25,131 nucleotides of DNA from W0P28-013 sp963593685 (GTDB taxonomy: Bacteria > Bacteroidota > Bacteroidia > Bacteroidales > Paludibacteraceae). Under the pieces are notes generated by a model. That model ran no database searches and had not been told where the DNA came from. It was given only the letters and a program-made list of their open reading frames with translations. The DNA is taken from the NCBI GenBank assembly GCA_963593685.1, contig CAVBBP010000040.1, forward strand, positions 1 through 25,131, read 5' to 3'. Position numbers and translations under genes: made by a program. Shown here in pieces: positions 16,082 through 24,804 of the stretch; the stretch's first letter is position 1, and every line of letters starts with the position of its first letter.

Positions 16082-16112
16082 TTGCATCTCCCAACCAAAA
16101 ATGCTATCTTTG
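16082..16112 (+). promoter_or_regulatory. Promoter upstream of rubrerythrin
   Basis: TTG (16082-16084), a 20-base spacer and TATCTTTG (16105-16112) match the consensus. Predicted start near 16119 leaves a leader of about 200 bases, almost all of it repeat words. Confidence 0.7.
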
Positions 16113-16321
16113 TGGAAAGTTAAAAGTGTATAAAGTTGAAAGTGAAAAGTTTTTTCATTTGAAAATTTGAAGATTTGAAAATTTGAAGATTGTTTTTGCC
16201 GCACAGACTTTTATCAATGCATTAAACTCATCAACTCATCAACTTATCAACGACCAATCAACCGATCAACTAATCAACTAATCAACCAATCAACTATATT
16301 CCACCTAAAAACTTTACAACT
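16113..16321 (+). repeat. Repeat-built leader of rubrerythrin, including composite module copy 2
   Basis: The leader holds GTATAAAGTTGAAAGTG words, an ATTTGAAAATTTGAAGA array (16158-16190), ATCAATGCATTAAACTCATC (16215-16234), then TCAACTCATCAAC and (CAATCAAC/CTAATCAAC) units to about 16296 and a unique 25-base stretch before the ATG. The order matches the prmA and secreted-protein leaders. Confidence 0.7.
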
Positions 16322-16897
16322 ATGAAATCAGTAAAAGGAACTCAAACCGAAAAGAACCTGATGCAGTCGTTTGCTGGCGAAAGTCAGGCTCGTATGCGCT
16401 ACACCTACTTTGCAAGCGCAGCCAAAAAAGAGGGCTTCGAACAGATAGCCGCCATCTTTACCGAAACGGCCGACCAAGAGAAAGAACACGCCAAACGCAT
16501 GTTCAAATACCTCGAAGGCGGCATGGTCGAAGTGAATGCTTGCTTCCCAGCGGGTGTCATCGGGCGCACGCTCGACAATCTGCAAGCCGCCGCCGCTGGC
16601 GAATACGAAGAGTGGGCTGAACTCTATCCGCACTTTGCCGATGTGGCCGAAGCCGAAGGATTCCCCGAAATTGCCGCCATGTACCGCGCCATCGCTGTGG
16701 CCGAAAAGGGACACGAAGAACGCTACCGCGCGTTTGTGGCCAACATCGAGGTGGCGAAAGTATTTGCCAAAGACGACGAAGTGGTGTGGCAGTGCCGCAA
16801 CTGCGGTTACATTCATGTAGGCAAAAAAGCGCCCGAGGAGTGCCCCGCCTGCAAACACCCACAAGCCTATTTCGAAATTAAAAAGGAAAATTACTAA
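16322..16897 (+). CDS. rbr: Rubrerythrin
   Basis: This 191-residue cytosolic non-haem iron protein reduces hydrogen peroxide in anaerobes. The ferritin-like diiron domain shows E20 (AGESQARMRY), E53 and H56 (DQEKEHAKRM), E94/E97 (GEYEEW) and E128/H131 (AEKGHEERY). The C-terminal rubredoxin-like domain has CRNCGY (158-163) and CPAC (174-177), able to bind one Fe(Cys)4. All ligands are present and the length is normal. It is preceded by a long repeat-built leader and a good promoter. It is followed by the aldolase gene, which has its own promoter, so it is probably a single-gene unit. Confidence 0.96.
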   Translation: MKSVKGTQTEKNLMQSFAGESQARMRYTYFASAAKKEGFEQIAAIFTETADQEKEHAKRMFKYLEGGMVEVNACFPAGVIGRTLDNLQAAAAGEYEEWAELYPHFADVAEAEGFPEIAAMYRAIAVAEKGHEERYRAFVANIEVAKVFAKDDEVVWQCRNCGYIHVGKKAPEECPACKHPQAYFEIKKENY

Positions 16898-16927
16898 TTG
16901 TTAAATTAGAAAAAATTAGTACTTTTG
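16898..16927 (+). promoter_or_regulatory. Promoter of the fructose-bisphosphate aldolase gene
   Basis: TTG (16898-16900), a 19-base spacer and TACTTTTG (16920-16927) fit the consensus; it starts at the rubrerythrin stop codon. The leader (about 16934-17037) holds AAGACGAAGAC words and CTTTATTCTTTACTC words, the latter the reverse complement of the GAATAAA array at 24891-24932. Confidence 0.7.
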
Positions 16928-17037
16928 CACTTTGAAAAAGACGAAGACGAAGACCAAGATTAAGACGAAGACTAAAATCGCACTGTCCAAGTCCTTACTC
17001 TTTATTCTTTACTCTTTACTCCAAAAAAAACAATTAT

Positions 17038-18036
17038 ATGGTAAATTACAAAGATTTAGGATTGGTAAACACACGCGAAATGTTTGCCAAAGCAGTGAAA
17101 GGCGGCTATGCCATTCCTGCGTTCAATTTCAACAACATGGAACAGTTGCAGGCCATCATCATGGCGGCGGCCGAAACAAAATCGCCCGTCATTCTGCAAG
17201 TGTCGAAAGGCGCACGCAACTACGCCAATCAAACGCTGCTCCGCTACATGGCCGAAGGCGCTGTGGCTTATGCCAAAGAACTCGGTTGGGAGAAACCCGA
17301 AATCGTGCTGCACCTCGACCACGGCGACTCGTTCGAACTCTGCAAATCGTGCATCGACATGGGCTTTTCGTCGGTGATGATCGACGGTTCGCACCTGCCT
17401 TACGACGAAAATGTGGCACTGACCAAAAAAGTGGTCGATTACGCACACCAATTCGATGTAACAGTCGAAGGCGAACTCGGTGTGTTGGCTGGCGTTGAAG
17501 ACGATGTTGTGGCCGATCACCACACCTACACTCGCCCCGAAGAGGTGGTCGATTTCACCTCGAAAACGGGCTGCGACAGTCTCGCCATCTCTATCGGCAC
17601 ATCGCACGGCGCATACAAATTCACGCCTGCACAGTGTACTCGCAACGCCGAAGGCAAACTCGTTCCGCCACCATTGGCATTCGATGTGCTCGAAGGCGTC
17701 GAAAAAGAGTTGCCCGGATTCCCGATTGTGCTGCACGGCTCGTCGAGTGTGCCGCAAGAAGAGGTCGATACCATCAACAAATATGGCGGCAACCTGCCCG
17801 ACGCTATCGGCATTCCCGAAGAGCAGTTGCGCAAAGCAGCCAAATCGGCCGTCTGCAAAATCAACATCGACAGCGACAGCCGTCTGGCTATGACCGCCGC
17901 CATTCGTAAGGTGTTGGCCGAAAAACCAGCCGAATTCGACCCGCGCAAATACCTCGGCCCCGCGCGCGACAACATGAAAAAACTCTATATTCACAAAATT
18001 GTGAATGTACTCGGCAGCGACGGCAAGGCCTGCTAA
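17038..18036 (+). CDS. fba: Class II fructose-1,6-bisphosphate aldolase
   Basis: This cytosolic glycolytic enzyme cleaves fructose-1,6-bisphosphate into glyceraldehyde-3-phosphate and dihydroxyacetone phosphate using zinc. The 332-residue product shows YAIPAFNFNN (24-33), the zinc/catalytic motif HLDHGDS (92-98), the VMIDGSHLPYDEN loop (113-125), VEGELGVLAG (143-152), GTSHGAYKF (187-195) with a zinc-ligand histidine, and VLHGSSSVP with the next. Length and motifs fit the Bacteroidota class II enzyme, and ATG 17038 gives the expected MVNYKDLGLVNTREMF start. It has its own promoter upstream and an intrinsic terminator 40-70 bases downstream. Confidence 0.95.
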   Translation: MVNYKDLGLVNTREMFAKAVKGGYAIPAFNFNNMEQLQAIIMAAAETKSPVILQVSKGARNYANQTLLRYMAEGAVAYAKELGWEKPEIVLHLDHGDSFELCKSCIDMGFSSVMIDGSHLPYDENVALTKKVVDYAHQFDVTVEGELGVLAGVEDDVVADHHTYTRPEEVVDFTSKTGCDSLAISIGTSHGAYKFTPAQCTRNAEGKLVPPPLAFDVLEGVEKELPGFPIVLHGSSSVPQEEVDTINKYGGNLPDAIGIPEEQLRKAAKSAVCKINIDSDSRLAMTAAIRKVLAEKPAEFDPRKYLGPARDNMKKLYIHKIVNVLGSDGKAC

Positions 18037-18074
18037 ACAGCCTCCGTAGCGCATTTTTGGCGGTTCTCGTCCCC

Positions 18075-18103
18075 TTCTCGGAGCGAGAATCGTCTTTTTT
18101 TTT
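18075..18103 (+). terminator. Intrinsic terminator after fba
   Basis: TTCTCG-gag-CGAGAA hairpin (18075-18089) is followed within six bases by a run of nine T (18095-18103). Confidence 0.7.
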
Positions 18104-18113
18104 GCCAAAACGC

Positions 18114-18144
18114 TTGCTTTTTACAAAAAAAGTCCGTAACTTTG
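18114..18144 (+). promoter_or_regulatory. Promoter of the secreted protein gene
   Basis: TTG (18114-18116), a 20-base spacer and TAACTTTG (18137-18144). The transcript would carry a leader of about 240 bases built mainly of repeat words. Confidence 0.7.
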
Positions 18145-18219
18145 CGTATTCTTTAGTCGCAAGATGTGAGTAGCAAGTAGCAAGAAAGTGCGAAAGTGTA
18201 AAAGTATAAAAGTGCAAAA

Positions 18220-18242
18220 GTAGGGACGCACCGAGTGCGTCC
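18220..18242. repeat. GGACGC-type palindrome, copy 3
   Basis: GTAG precedes GGACGCAC-cga-GTGCGTCC, a perfect 8-bp inverted repeat; the orientation is opposite to the other three copies (GTAGGG on the left). Confidence 0.75.
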
Positions 18243-18295
18243 GAAAAAATAAACAATGAACAATGAATAATGAATAATAATTTCGGCTACCGAAA

Positions 18296-18382
18296 ACTTG
18301 AAACCTGAAAGTTGAAACTTTCACCAATGCGTTAAACTCATCAATCAACCAATCAACCAATCAACTGATCAACTGATCAACC
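18296..18382 (+). repeat. Composite leader module, copy 3
   Basis: CTTGAAACCTGAAAG words, TTTCACCAATGCGTTAAACT, then CATCAATCAACCAATCAACC and related units end eight bases before ATG 18391. Compared with copy 1 the central 20 bases differ at a single position. Confidence 0.7.
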
Positions 18383-18390
18383 TAAAAAAA

Positions 18391-19038
18391 ATGAATATGA
18401 AAAAACTCTACACCATTCTTTTGGCCGTTTTACTGGCATTGCCGCTCTTTGCGGTTGATTATCAAGCACCTATCACAGCTTGGGAAGGGAAAAGTACGAG
18501 CGTTTATTACAACACTGCATACAATTTGATTGTCCCCCAAACAACCTTTGATTGGAGTTCTGTCCCCGAAAATACGCGTATTACCATACAATTCTCCAAA
18601 TCTTTAACCTCCGATAGTTACATCTATTTGTATGCTTGCCCTGATTTAACAACTTACGAAAATATGGGTGATGAAATGCTCTCATTGGGAACAGACGATG
18701 GCGGAACTTATCAGGTTTCTGCAGGCGAAAGTCAATATCAATTTGTTTTGACAGGCGATGATGTAGCCGCGTTTGAACTTGTTCCAAGCCTTTTTGCTTT
18801 GTTTTATACCGATGTTGATATGACCAAGGTTTTGGTTGAATATCCTGCTTCGGCTACGGCGTTGCAGGGTGTGGCGGTTGCGAGCATTTATGCCCACGAA
18901 GGTACGATAGTTGCGCCCGAAACGGCACAAATCTACAGCATCACAGGGCAGAATGTTACCAGTCACAACGGCAACCTCACGCACGGCATCTATGTGGTGC
19001 GCCACGGCAGCCAAACCACCAAAGTGGTGGTGAAATAG
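18391..19038 (+). CDS. Small secreted protein with type IX secretion-like C-terminal domain
   Basis: The 215-residue product starts with a signal peptide (MNMKKLYTILLAVLLALPLFA, cleavage before VDYQ). Residues 22-150 form an unrecognised domain, probably beta-rich (TAWEGKSTSVYYNTAYNLIVP, ITIQFSKSLTSDSYIYLYAC). The end, AQIYSITGQNVTS...HGIYVVRHGSQTTKVVVK, has the pattern of a type A T9SS sorting domain (IY...GQ, G-I-Y-V-V-R, K-V-V-V-K). It is therefore probably exported and then secreted or surface-anchored through the PorSS/T9SS. A second in-frame ATG lies two codons in. The gene has its own promoter and terminator, so it is monocistronic. Its codons are more AT-rich than the neighbours', except at the 3' end. 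Confidence 0.8.
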   Translation: MNMKKLYTILLAVLLALPLFAVDYQAPITAWEGKSTSVYYNTAYNLIVPQTTFDWSSVPENTRITIQFSKSLTSDSYIYLYACPDLTTYENMGDEMLSLGTDDGGTYQVSAGESQYQFVLTGDDVAAFELVPSLFALFYTDVDMTKVLVEYPASATALQGVAVASIYAHEGTIVAPETAQIYSITGQNVTSHNGNLTHGIYVVRHGSQTTKVVVK

Positions 19039-19098
19039 TGCTTTCGCACAGTTGAATTTTCCTTTGTTGAATCAACATTTTTGGCAAAAAAAAAACAT

Positions 19099-19133
19099 AA
19101 CAGCAGCACGGAATTCCCTGTGCTGCTGTTTTT
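19099..19133 (+). terminator. Strong intrinsic terminator after the secreted protein gene
   Basis: AACAGCAGCAC (19099-19109) pairs perfectly with GTGCTGCTGTT (19120-19130), followed by TTT (five T in all). A run of ten A precedes it, so it could also terminate minus-strand transcripts. Confidence 0.8.
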
Positions 19134-19288
19134 GCAGAGACGCAATCGTTTTCGGGGCAGAATGATTGTTTGGACGCGTGCGGTGCGTCCCTACAATCTG
19201 AAATTCTGAAATTGCTGCTCTGCCGCATCACTCCTCACTCCTAATTCCTAACTCCTCACTCACTAAAAAAAATCCCCATTTTGCGGTA
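19134..19288. repeat. Repeat-containing intergenic region before feoB
   Basis: Between the terminator and the feoB promoter lie a GGACGC palindrome (19172-19190), CTGAAATTCTGAAATTG words, a degenerate TGCTGC-tct-GCCGCA element (about 19213-19227) and CTCACTCCTAATTCCT words (19231-19262). No gene is seen. Confidence 0.65.
19172..19194. repeat. GGACGC-type palindrome, copy 4
   Basis: GGACGC and GCGTCC flank an imperfect centre (GTGCGGT), followed by CTAC and then GAAATTCTGAAATT words. Confidence 0.65.
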
Positions 19289-19319
19289 TTGCACAGGCGG
19301 CGGAGAGTTTGTAATTTTG
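19289..19319 (+). promoter_or_regulatory. Promoter of feoB
   Basis: TTG (19289-19291), a 20-base spacer and TAATTTTG (19312-19319), 24 bases before ATG 19343. No Fur-box-like inverted repeat was recognised by eye. Confidence 0.7.
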
Positions 19320-19342
19320 TATCGGTAAAAAACGAGAAACCG

Positions 19343-21709
19343 ATGAATGCAAAAAGAACCTTAGCCGATATGCCAACGCACACACGGTGCGTGATTGCAA
19401 AGGTTCACGGACACGGCGGTTTCCGCCACCGCATTTTGGAACTCGGATTTGTGAAGGGCGAAACGGTGTCGGTGCTGAAAAATGCACCGCTACTCGACCC
19501 TATCGAATACCAAATAATGGGGAGTCATGTGTCGCTGCGCCGCGCCGAGGCCGCCAACATCGAGGTGGTGTCGCTCGAAGAGGGCGCACACCCCGACAAC
19601 ATCTACCACGGCACGCTCGAGGAGCATGTGGCGCACGAAGCCGACGAGTTGAGCAAACAGATTACCGTGGCGCTGGTGGGCAATCCCAACTGCGGCAAGA
19701 CATCGTTTTTTAACCACGCCACAGGCCTGCGCGAAAAGGTGGGCAACTACAGCGGCGTTACCGTCGATGCAAAAACGGGCGTTTTCACACACCGCGGCTA
19801 CACCATCAATTTGGTCGATCTGCCCGGCACCTACTCGCTCACCGAATACACGCCCGAAGAACTCTATGTGCGCGATTTCATTGCCAAACAGCAGCCCGAT
19901 GTGGTGCTGAACATTGTCGATGCGGGCAATTTGGAGCGCAACCTCTTTCTCACCACGCAACTCATCGACCTGAACCCACGCATGGTGATGGCACTGAACA
20001 TGTACGACGAACTCGAAAAATCGGGCGATAGGCTCGACCACCAAAGTCTGTCGCGTATGCTCGGTTTTCCCATTGTGCCAGTGGTGGCAAGCACTGGGCG
20101 CGGCATCGACGATGTGCTCGAAAACATTGTGCGTGTGTACGAAGACCAAGCGGGCGCATCGAAACACATTCACATCAACTACGGCGAAAATGTGGAGAAA
20201 GCCATCGTTGCCGTGAAAAATCTGGTGGAAGCCAATGGCCCTGTGAGTGGTGCTTTCTGCGGACGCTATATCGCCATCAAACTGATTGAAAATGACAGCG
20301 TTACGCAGCGCGAAATGGCAGATCTACCCAATTACGCCGAAATAAAAGCAACTGCCGACAAGTGCCGCAGCGACATCGAACGCGAGTATGGCGACGACAT
20401 TTCGAGCGTGATTTCCGACCTGAAATATGGTTTCATTCGTGGCGCACTCGGCGAAACGCTCACACGCTCCAACGGCGACAAACACCGTTTGGCCTATGCG
20501 CTCGACACCGTGCTGACCAACCGTTGGCTCGGATTTCCTGTGTTGCTGCTCTTTATGTGGGTGATGTTTCAAGCCACATTCACGCTGGGTGCCTATCCGC
20601 AGAAGTGGCTCGAAATGGGCATCGGCGCACTTGGCCGCTGGGTGGCAACGCTGCTGCCCACTGGTATGCTCAACGACCTCGTTGTCGATGGCATCATCGC
20701 TGGCGTGGGCGGTGTGCTGGTGTTCTTGCCAAATATCTTGATTCTGTTCCTGTTCATCTCGCTGCTCGAAGACACGGGCTACATGGCGCGCGCCGCTTTC
20801 ATCATGGACAAACTGATGCACCGCATTGGGCTGCACGGCAAATCGTTCATTCCGTACATCATCGGATTCGGTTGCGGCGTGCCAGCCATCATGGCCACAC
20901 GCACGCTCGAAAACCGCAAAGACCGCATTCTCACCATACTCACCGTGCCATTTATGAGTTGTTCGGCGCGACTGCCAGTCTATCTGCTGCTCGTTTCGGC
21001 ATTTTTCGACAAACATCAGGCACTTGTGCTGATGAGCCTCTACCTGATTGGCATTGTGGTGGCTATCGTTACCGCCACAGTGCTGAACAAGACCGTGTTC
21101 CGAAACGCCAGCGACCAGTTTGTGATGGAACTGCCACCCTACCGCATTCCTACCATGCGCAACACGCTGGTACACATGTGGGACAAAAGTGCGCAATATC
21201 TGAAAAAAATGGGTACTGTGATACTTTTGGCGTCGATTATCATCTGGGCGTTGGGCTATTTTCCGCGCCAGAACGAGGAGATGACGCTGGCGCAGCAGAC
21301 CGAAAATTCGTACATCGGGCGCATCGGACACGCTGTCGAACCAGTGGTCAAACCGCTCGGCTTCGACTGGAAAATGGGCGTGAGCCTTGTAACGGGCTTG
21401 GCCGCCAAAGAGATTGTGGTGTCGTCGCTCGGCATACTCTACAACGACGAGGCGGGCGACACCGAAAATTCGCAATCGCTGGTCGAGAGTCTGCGTGCGC
21501 AAACTGACACGCTCGGGCAGCCATTTTTCACGCCGCTCAAAGCCTACACCTTCATGCTGTTCATACTACTCTACTTCCCCTGCATTGCCGCCATTTCGGC
21601 CATCAGGCGCGAAGCAGGACGCGGTTGGGCAGTATTTTCGGTACTCTACACCACCAGCGTGGCGTGGTTAGTTTCGTTTGCCGTTTGGCAGATAGGCAAC
21701 CTCTTTTGA
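19343..21709 (+). CDS. feoB: Fused FeoA-FeoB ferrous iron transporter
   Basis: The 788-residue inner-membrane protein imports Fe2+. Residues 1-78 form a FeoA/SH3-like domain (GHGGFRHRILELGFVKGETVSV, LDPIEYQIMGSHVSLRRAEA). A G-protein domain follows: G1 GNPNCGKTS (113-121), G3 DLPGTYSL (159-166), G4 NMYD (219-222). The C-terminal membrane part carries the gate regions, including GFGCGVPAIMATRTLENRKDR and FMSCSARLPVYLLL. The FeoA-FeoB fusion is the usual Bacteroidota arrangement. ATG 19343 was chosen because it sits just after the promoter; in-frame codons before it lie in the promoter. No separate feoA or feoC is present. Confidence 0.95.
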   Translation: MNAKRTLADMPTHTRCVIAKVHGHGGFRHRILELGFVKGETVSVLKNAPLLDPIEYQIMGSHVSLRRAEAANIEVVSLEEGAHPDNIYHGTLEEHVAHEADELSKQITVALVGNPNCGKTSFFNHATGLREKVGNYSGVTVDAKTGVFTHRGYTINLVDLPGTYSLTEYTPEELYVRDFIAKQQPDVVLNIVDAGNLERNLFLTTQLIDLNPRMVMALNMYDELEKSGDRLDHQSLSRMLGFPIVPVVASTGRGIDDVLENIVRVYEDQAGASKHIHINYGENVEKAIVAVKNLVEANGPVSGAFCGRYIAIKLIENDSVTQREMADLPNYAEIKATADKCRSDIEREYGDDISSVISDLKYGFIRGALGETLTRSNGDKHRLAYALDTVLTNRWLGFPVLLLFMWVMFQATFTLGAYPQKWLEMGIGALGRWVATLLPTGMLNDLVVDGIIAGVGGVLVFLPNILILFLFISLLEDTGYMARAAFIMDKLMHRIGLHGKSFIPYIIGFGCGVPAIMATRTLENRKDRILTILTVPFMSCSARLPVYLLLVSAFFDKHQALVLMSLYLIGIVVAIVTATVLNKTVFRNASDQFVMELPPYRIPTMRNTLVHMWDKSAQYLKKMGTVILLASIIIWALGYFPRQNEEMTLAQQTENSYIGRIGHAVEPVVKPLGFDWKMGVSLVTGLAAKEIVVSSLGILYNDEAGDTENSQSLVESLRAQTDTLGQPFFTPLKAYTFMLFILLYFPCIAAISAIRREAGRGWAVFSVLYTTSVAWLVSFAVWQIGNLF

Positions 21710-21937
21710 GAGTGAGGAATTAGGAGTGAGGAGTGAGGAATTTTTTAGTGAGAAGTTAGTAGTTAGTAGTTAGTAGTGAGTAGTTAGTAGTGAGAAGTGA
21801 ATTTAATTACCCAATTATCTAATTTCCAATTATTTAATTATTTGAAAATTTGAAGATTGTGGTATTTCGGCAACCGCAATTTGAAACTCTGAAACTTTGA
21901 AACTCTGAAACCGCGCGTAGCGCAATTTGAAATTTGA

Positions 21938-21999
21938 ATTTTTGCGATAAGCGAGAGCAGTGCCAAACTCGTTTGGGCAATGCCGAGCGGAGCAAAAAT
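21938..21999. repeat. 62-bp hairpin element, copy 3
   Basis: Outer arms are identical to copy 1 (ATTTTTGC / GCAAAAAT). It differs from copy 1 at three inner positions (AGTGAG to AGCGAG, one T-to-A, and GTTTGAGC to GTTTGGGC). Confidence 0.8.
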
Positions 22000-22050
22000 C
22001 AGTGAAATCTGAAATTCAAAAAATCATAAGTTTTTAGGTTAATTAGCAGT

Positions 22051-22080
22051 CAAGCGCGGAATTGGGAAATTCTGCGCTTG
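22051..22080. repeat. 30-bp inverted repeat of unknown role
   Basis: CAAGCGCGGAATT and AATTCTGCGCTTG form 13 pairs with a single G/T wobble around a four-base loop (GGGA). It lies in unique, non-repeat DNA between feoB and the tRNA gene. There is no T-run on either side. Confidence 0.7.
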
Positions 22081-22107
22081 CGTTGTATAGTGGGGCGAGG
22101 GATTACG

Positions 22108-22140
22108 AAAAAAAGAGAACCTGCCAAGCGACAAGTCCTC
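22108..22140 (-). terminator. Intrinsic terminator of tRNA-Lys
   Basis: On the minus strand GAGGACTTG pairs with CAGGTTCTC (two G-U pairs) around an 8-base loop, followed by seven T. It begins six bases after the tRNA 3' end. Confidence 0.7.
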
Positions 22141-22145
22141 TTCGG

Positions 22146-22218
22146 TGATCTGCCTGGGGCTCGAACCCAGGACCCCCACATTAAAAGTGTGATGCTCTAC
22201 CAACTGAGCTAGCAAATC
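22146..22218 (-). tRNA. tRNA-Lys (anticodon TTT)
   Basis: The minus strand folds as a full cloverleaf of 73 nt: acceptor GATTTGC/GCAGATC (one G-T pair), D arm GCTC/GAGC with AGTTGGTA loop, anticodon arm TCACA/TGTGG with loop CTTTTAA (anticodon TTT), variable GGGTC, and T arm CTGGG/CCCAG with TTCGAGC. The discriminator base is A. The 3' CCA is not encoded (CCG follows), so a CCA-adding enzyme is needed. Confidence 0.96.
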
Positions 22219-22240
22219 AGTGCTTTCTGAAAAAGCGGTG

Positions 22241-22271
22241 CAAAGGTACTGCTTTTTTTTGATTCTGCAAA
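22241..22271 (-). promoter_or_regulatory. Promoter of tRNA-Lys
   Basis: On the minus strand TTTG (22271-22268), a 19-base spacer and TACCTTTG (22248-22241) match the consensus, about 22 bases before the mature tRNA 5' end. Confidence 0.75.
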
Positions 22272-22316
22272 ATTTTTTAGCAAAAAGTTATAAACAGGCG
22301 GGCAAAAAACAAAAAA

Positions 22317-22994
22317 TCAGTCTTTTACGCACAACACGGCCGCCCCAAAGTCGGGTGCAGAGTTGTAGCCAAACAGTTCGTTGCTCTTGTACGAAAGCGA
22401 CATCACATAGCCGCCGCTGCCTATGCTCTGCGTGGAAGTCCACCAAAAGCCCATTCGTCCTCGATCGTGAAATTCGCCGTGATGCGCAAGACTGTCGATG
22501 TAGTTTTCGCGGCAGCCTGTGGGCAGCAAACCCAAGCCGCTCTCGTTGGTGGCGGTGATGCTATCGCTGTAAAACTCCCAATCAGTCAGGGCTTTCAGTG
22601 CGATGCCTACGCTGTACAAATCGCCAAAAGTGCGCGCCAAATCCTCCCAATCGTCTTTGGTAGCCACATGCCACCCTTTGGGCGCAAGCCGCCCCGAATT
22701 GACGGCGTGCCAGTTGTAGAGGCGGCCATATTTTTCGGCATTTTTCGGGTCGTTGTCGTAGTTGCAATAGACCGCCGCACGGTCGGCTCTGTTCCACGCT
22801 GTATCGAGCAAAATGGGCGAACCGTCGTTATATAGAGTGGTGTTCAGTGCGCCGAGCATCCATGTACGCGAACCGATTTGCTGCGTGGCATACACATGAC
22901 CTTCGCCATCGATTGGAATGGAGAAATCCTCCTCTTTTTTGCACGAAGCAAACAAGAAAAGCAGCAGCGTGAAGCAGAAAAACAGGCGTTTCAT
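22317..22994 (-). CDS. FISUMP-domain lipoprotein
   Basis: The 225-residue product has a lipoprotein signal (MKRLFFCFTLLLFLFASC, lipidated C18, then KKEED). The rest matches the Fibrobacter succinogenes major paralogous domain: IGSRTWMLGALNTTLYNDG, YCNYDNDPKNAEKYGRLYNWHAV, APKGWHVATKDDWEDLA, GLLPTGCRE, and a C-terminal FWWTSTQS...VLCVKD. These domains are common in cell-envelope proteins of Bacteroidota and Fibrobacteres; their role is unknown, possibly structural or adhesive. ATG 22994 is preceded by a TATCTTTG element (23022-23029, minus). It is divergent from ettA. Confidence 0.88.
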   Translation of the reverse strand: MKRLFFCFTLLLFLFASCKKEEDFSIPIDGEGHVYATQQIGSRTWMLGALNTTLYNDGSPILLDTAWNRADRAAVYCNYDNDPKNAEKYGRLYNWHAVNSGRLAPKGWHVATKDDWEDLARTFGDLYSVGIALKALTDWEFYSDSITATNESGLGLLPTGCRENYIDSLAHHGEFHDRGRMGFWWTSTQSIGSGGYVMSLSYKSNELFGYNSAPDFGAAVLCVKD

Positions 22995-23021
22995 GACCGT
23001 CTGAGGTATTGGTTTGCGCCA

Positions 23022-23029
23022 CAAAGATA
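23022..23029 (-). promoter_or_regulatory. -7 element of the FISUMP lipoprotein gene
   Basis: TATCTTTG on the minus strand, 28 bases before ATG 22994. A -33 element at the usual distance is not obvious. Confidence 0.5.
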
Positions 23030-23089
23030 GCATTTTCTGCCAAAATAAAAAAATCGGCATTGGCATAGCGACGAAACAGGAAAAATTGG

Positions 23090-23097
23090 TAACTTTG
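23090..23097 (+). promoter_or_regulatory. -7 element of ettA
   Basis: TAACTTTG lies 33 bases before ATG 23131. The -33 element is unclear: the nearest TTG is 27 bases upstream of it. Confidence 0.5.
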
Positions 23098-23130
23098 CAC
23101 TTTACACAAACCAATCTGAATTTAACTACT

Positions 23131-24804
<1,674 letters not shown>

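Larger units (their letters stand above)
18037..18390. repeat. Intergenic region between fba and the secreted protein gene
   Basis: The first part is unique DNA: the fba terminator (18075-18103) and a promoter (18114-18144). From about 18150 it becomes repeat mosaic: a TCGCAAGATGTGAGTAGCAA block, GTGTAAAAGTATAAAAGTGC words, a GGACGCAC palindrome (18224-18242), AACAATGAACAATGAATAAT words, a TTTCGG-cta-CCGAAA hairpin (18281-18294) and composite leader module copy 3. Confidence 0.75.
21710..22145. repeat. Repeat-rich intergenic region between feoB and tRNA-Lys
   Basis: In order: GAGTGAGGAATTAGGAGTG and TTAGTAG words (21710-21795), a TAATTACCCAATTATC block (21804-21846), ATTTGAAAATTTGAAG, a degraded TTTCGG/ACCG element (about 21866-21877), GAAACTCTGAAACTTTG words, hairpin element copy 3 (21938-21999), then unique DNA with a 30-bp inverted repeat (22051-22080) and the tRNA terminator (22108-22140). 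No feoB terminator with a T-run was identified. Confidence 0.75.

Noticed and set aside
16328..16864. 178-codon open frame antisense to rubrerythrin
   Set aside because: Rubrerythrin has all metal ligands and normal length; the antisense frame has no supporting motif or promoter.
22146..22218. tRNA-Lys as an integration (att) site
   Set aside because: No second copy of the tRNA 3' end, integrase or phage gene is visible in the window.
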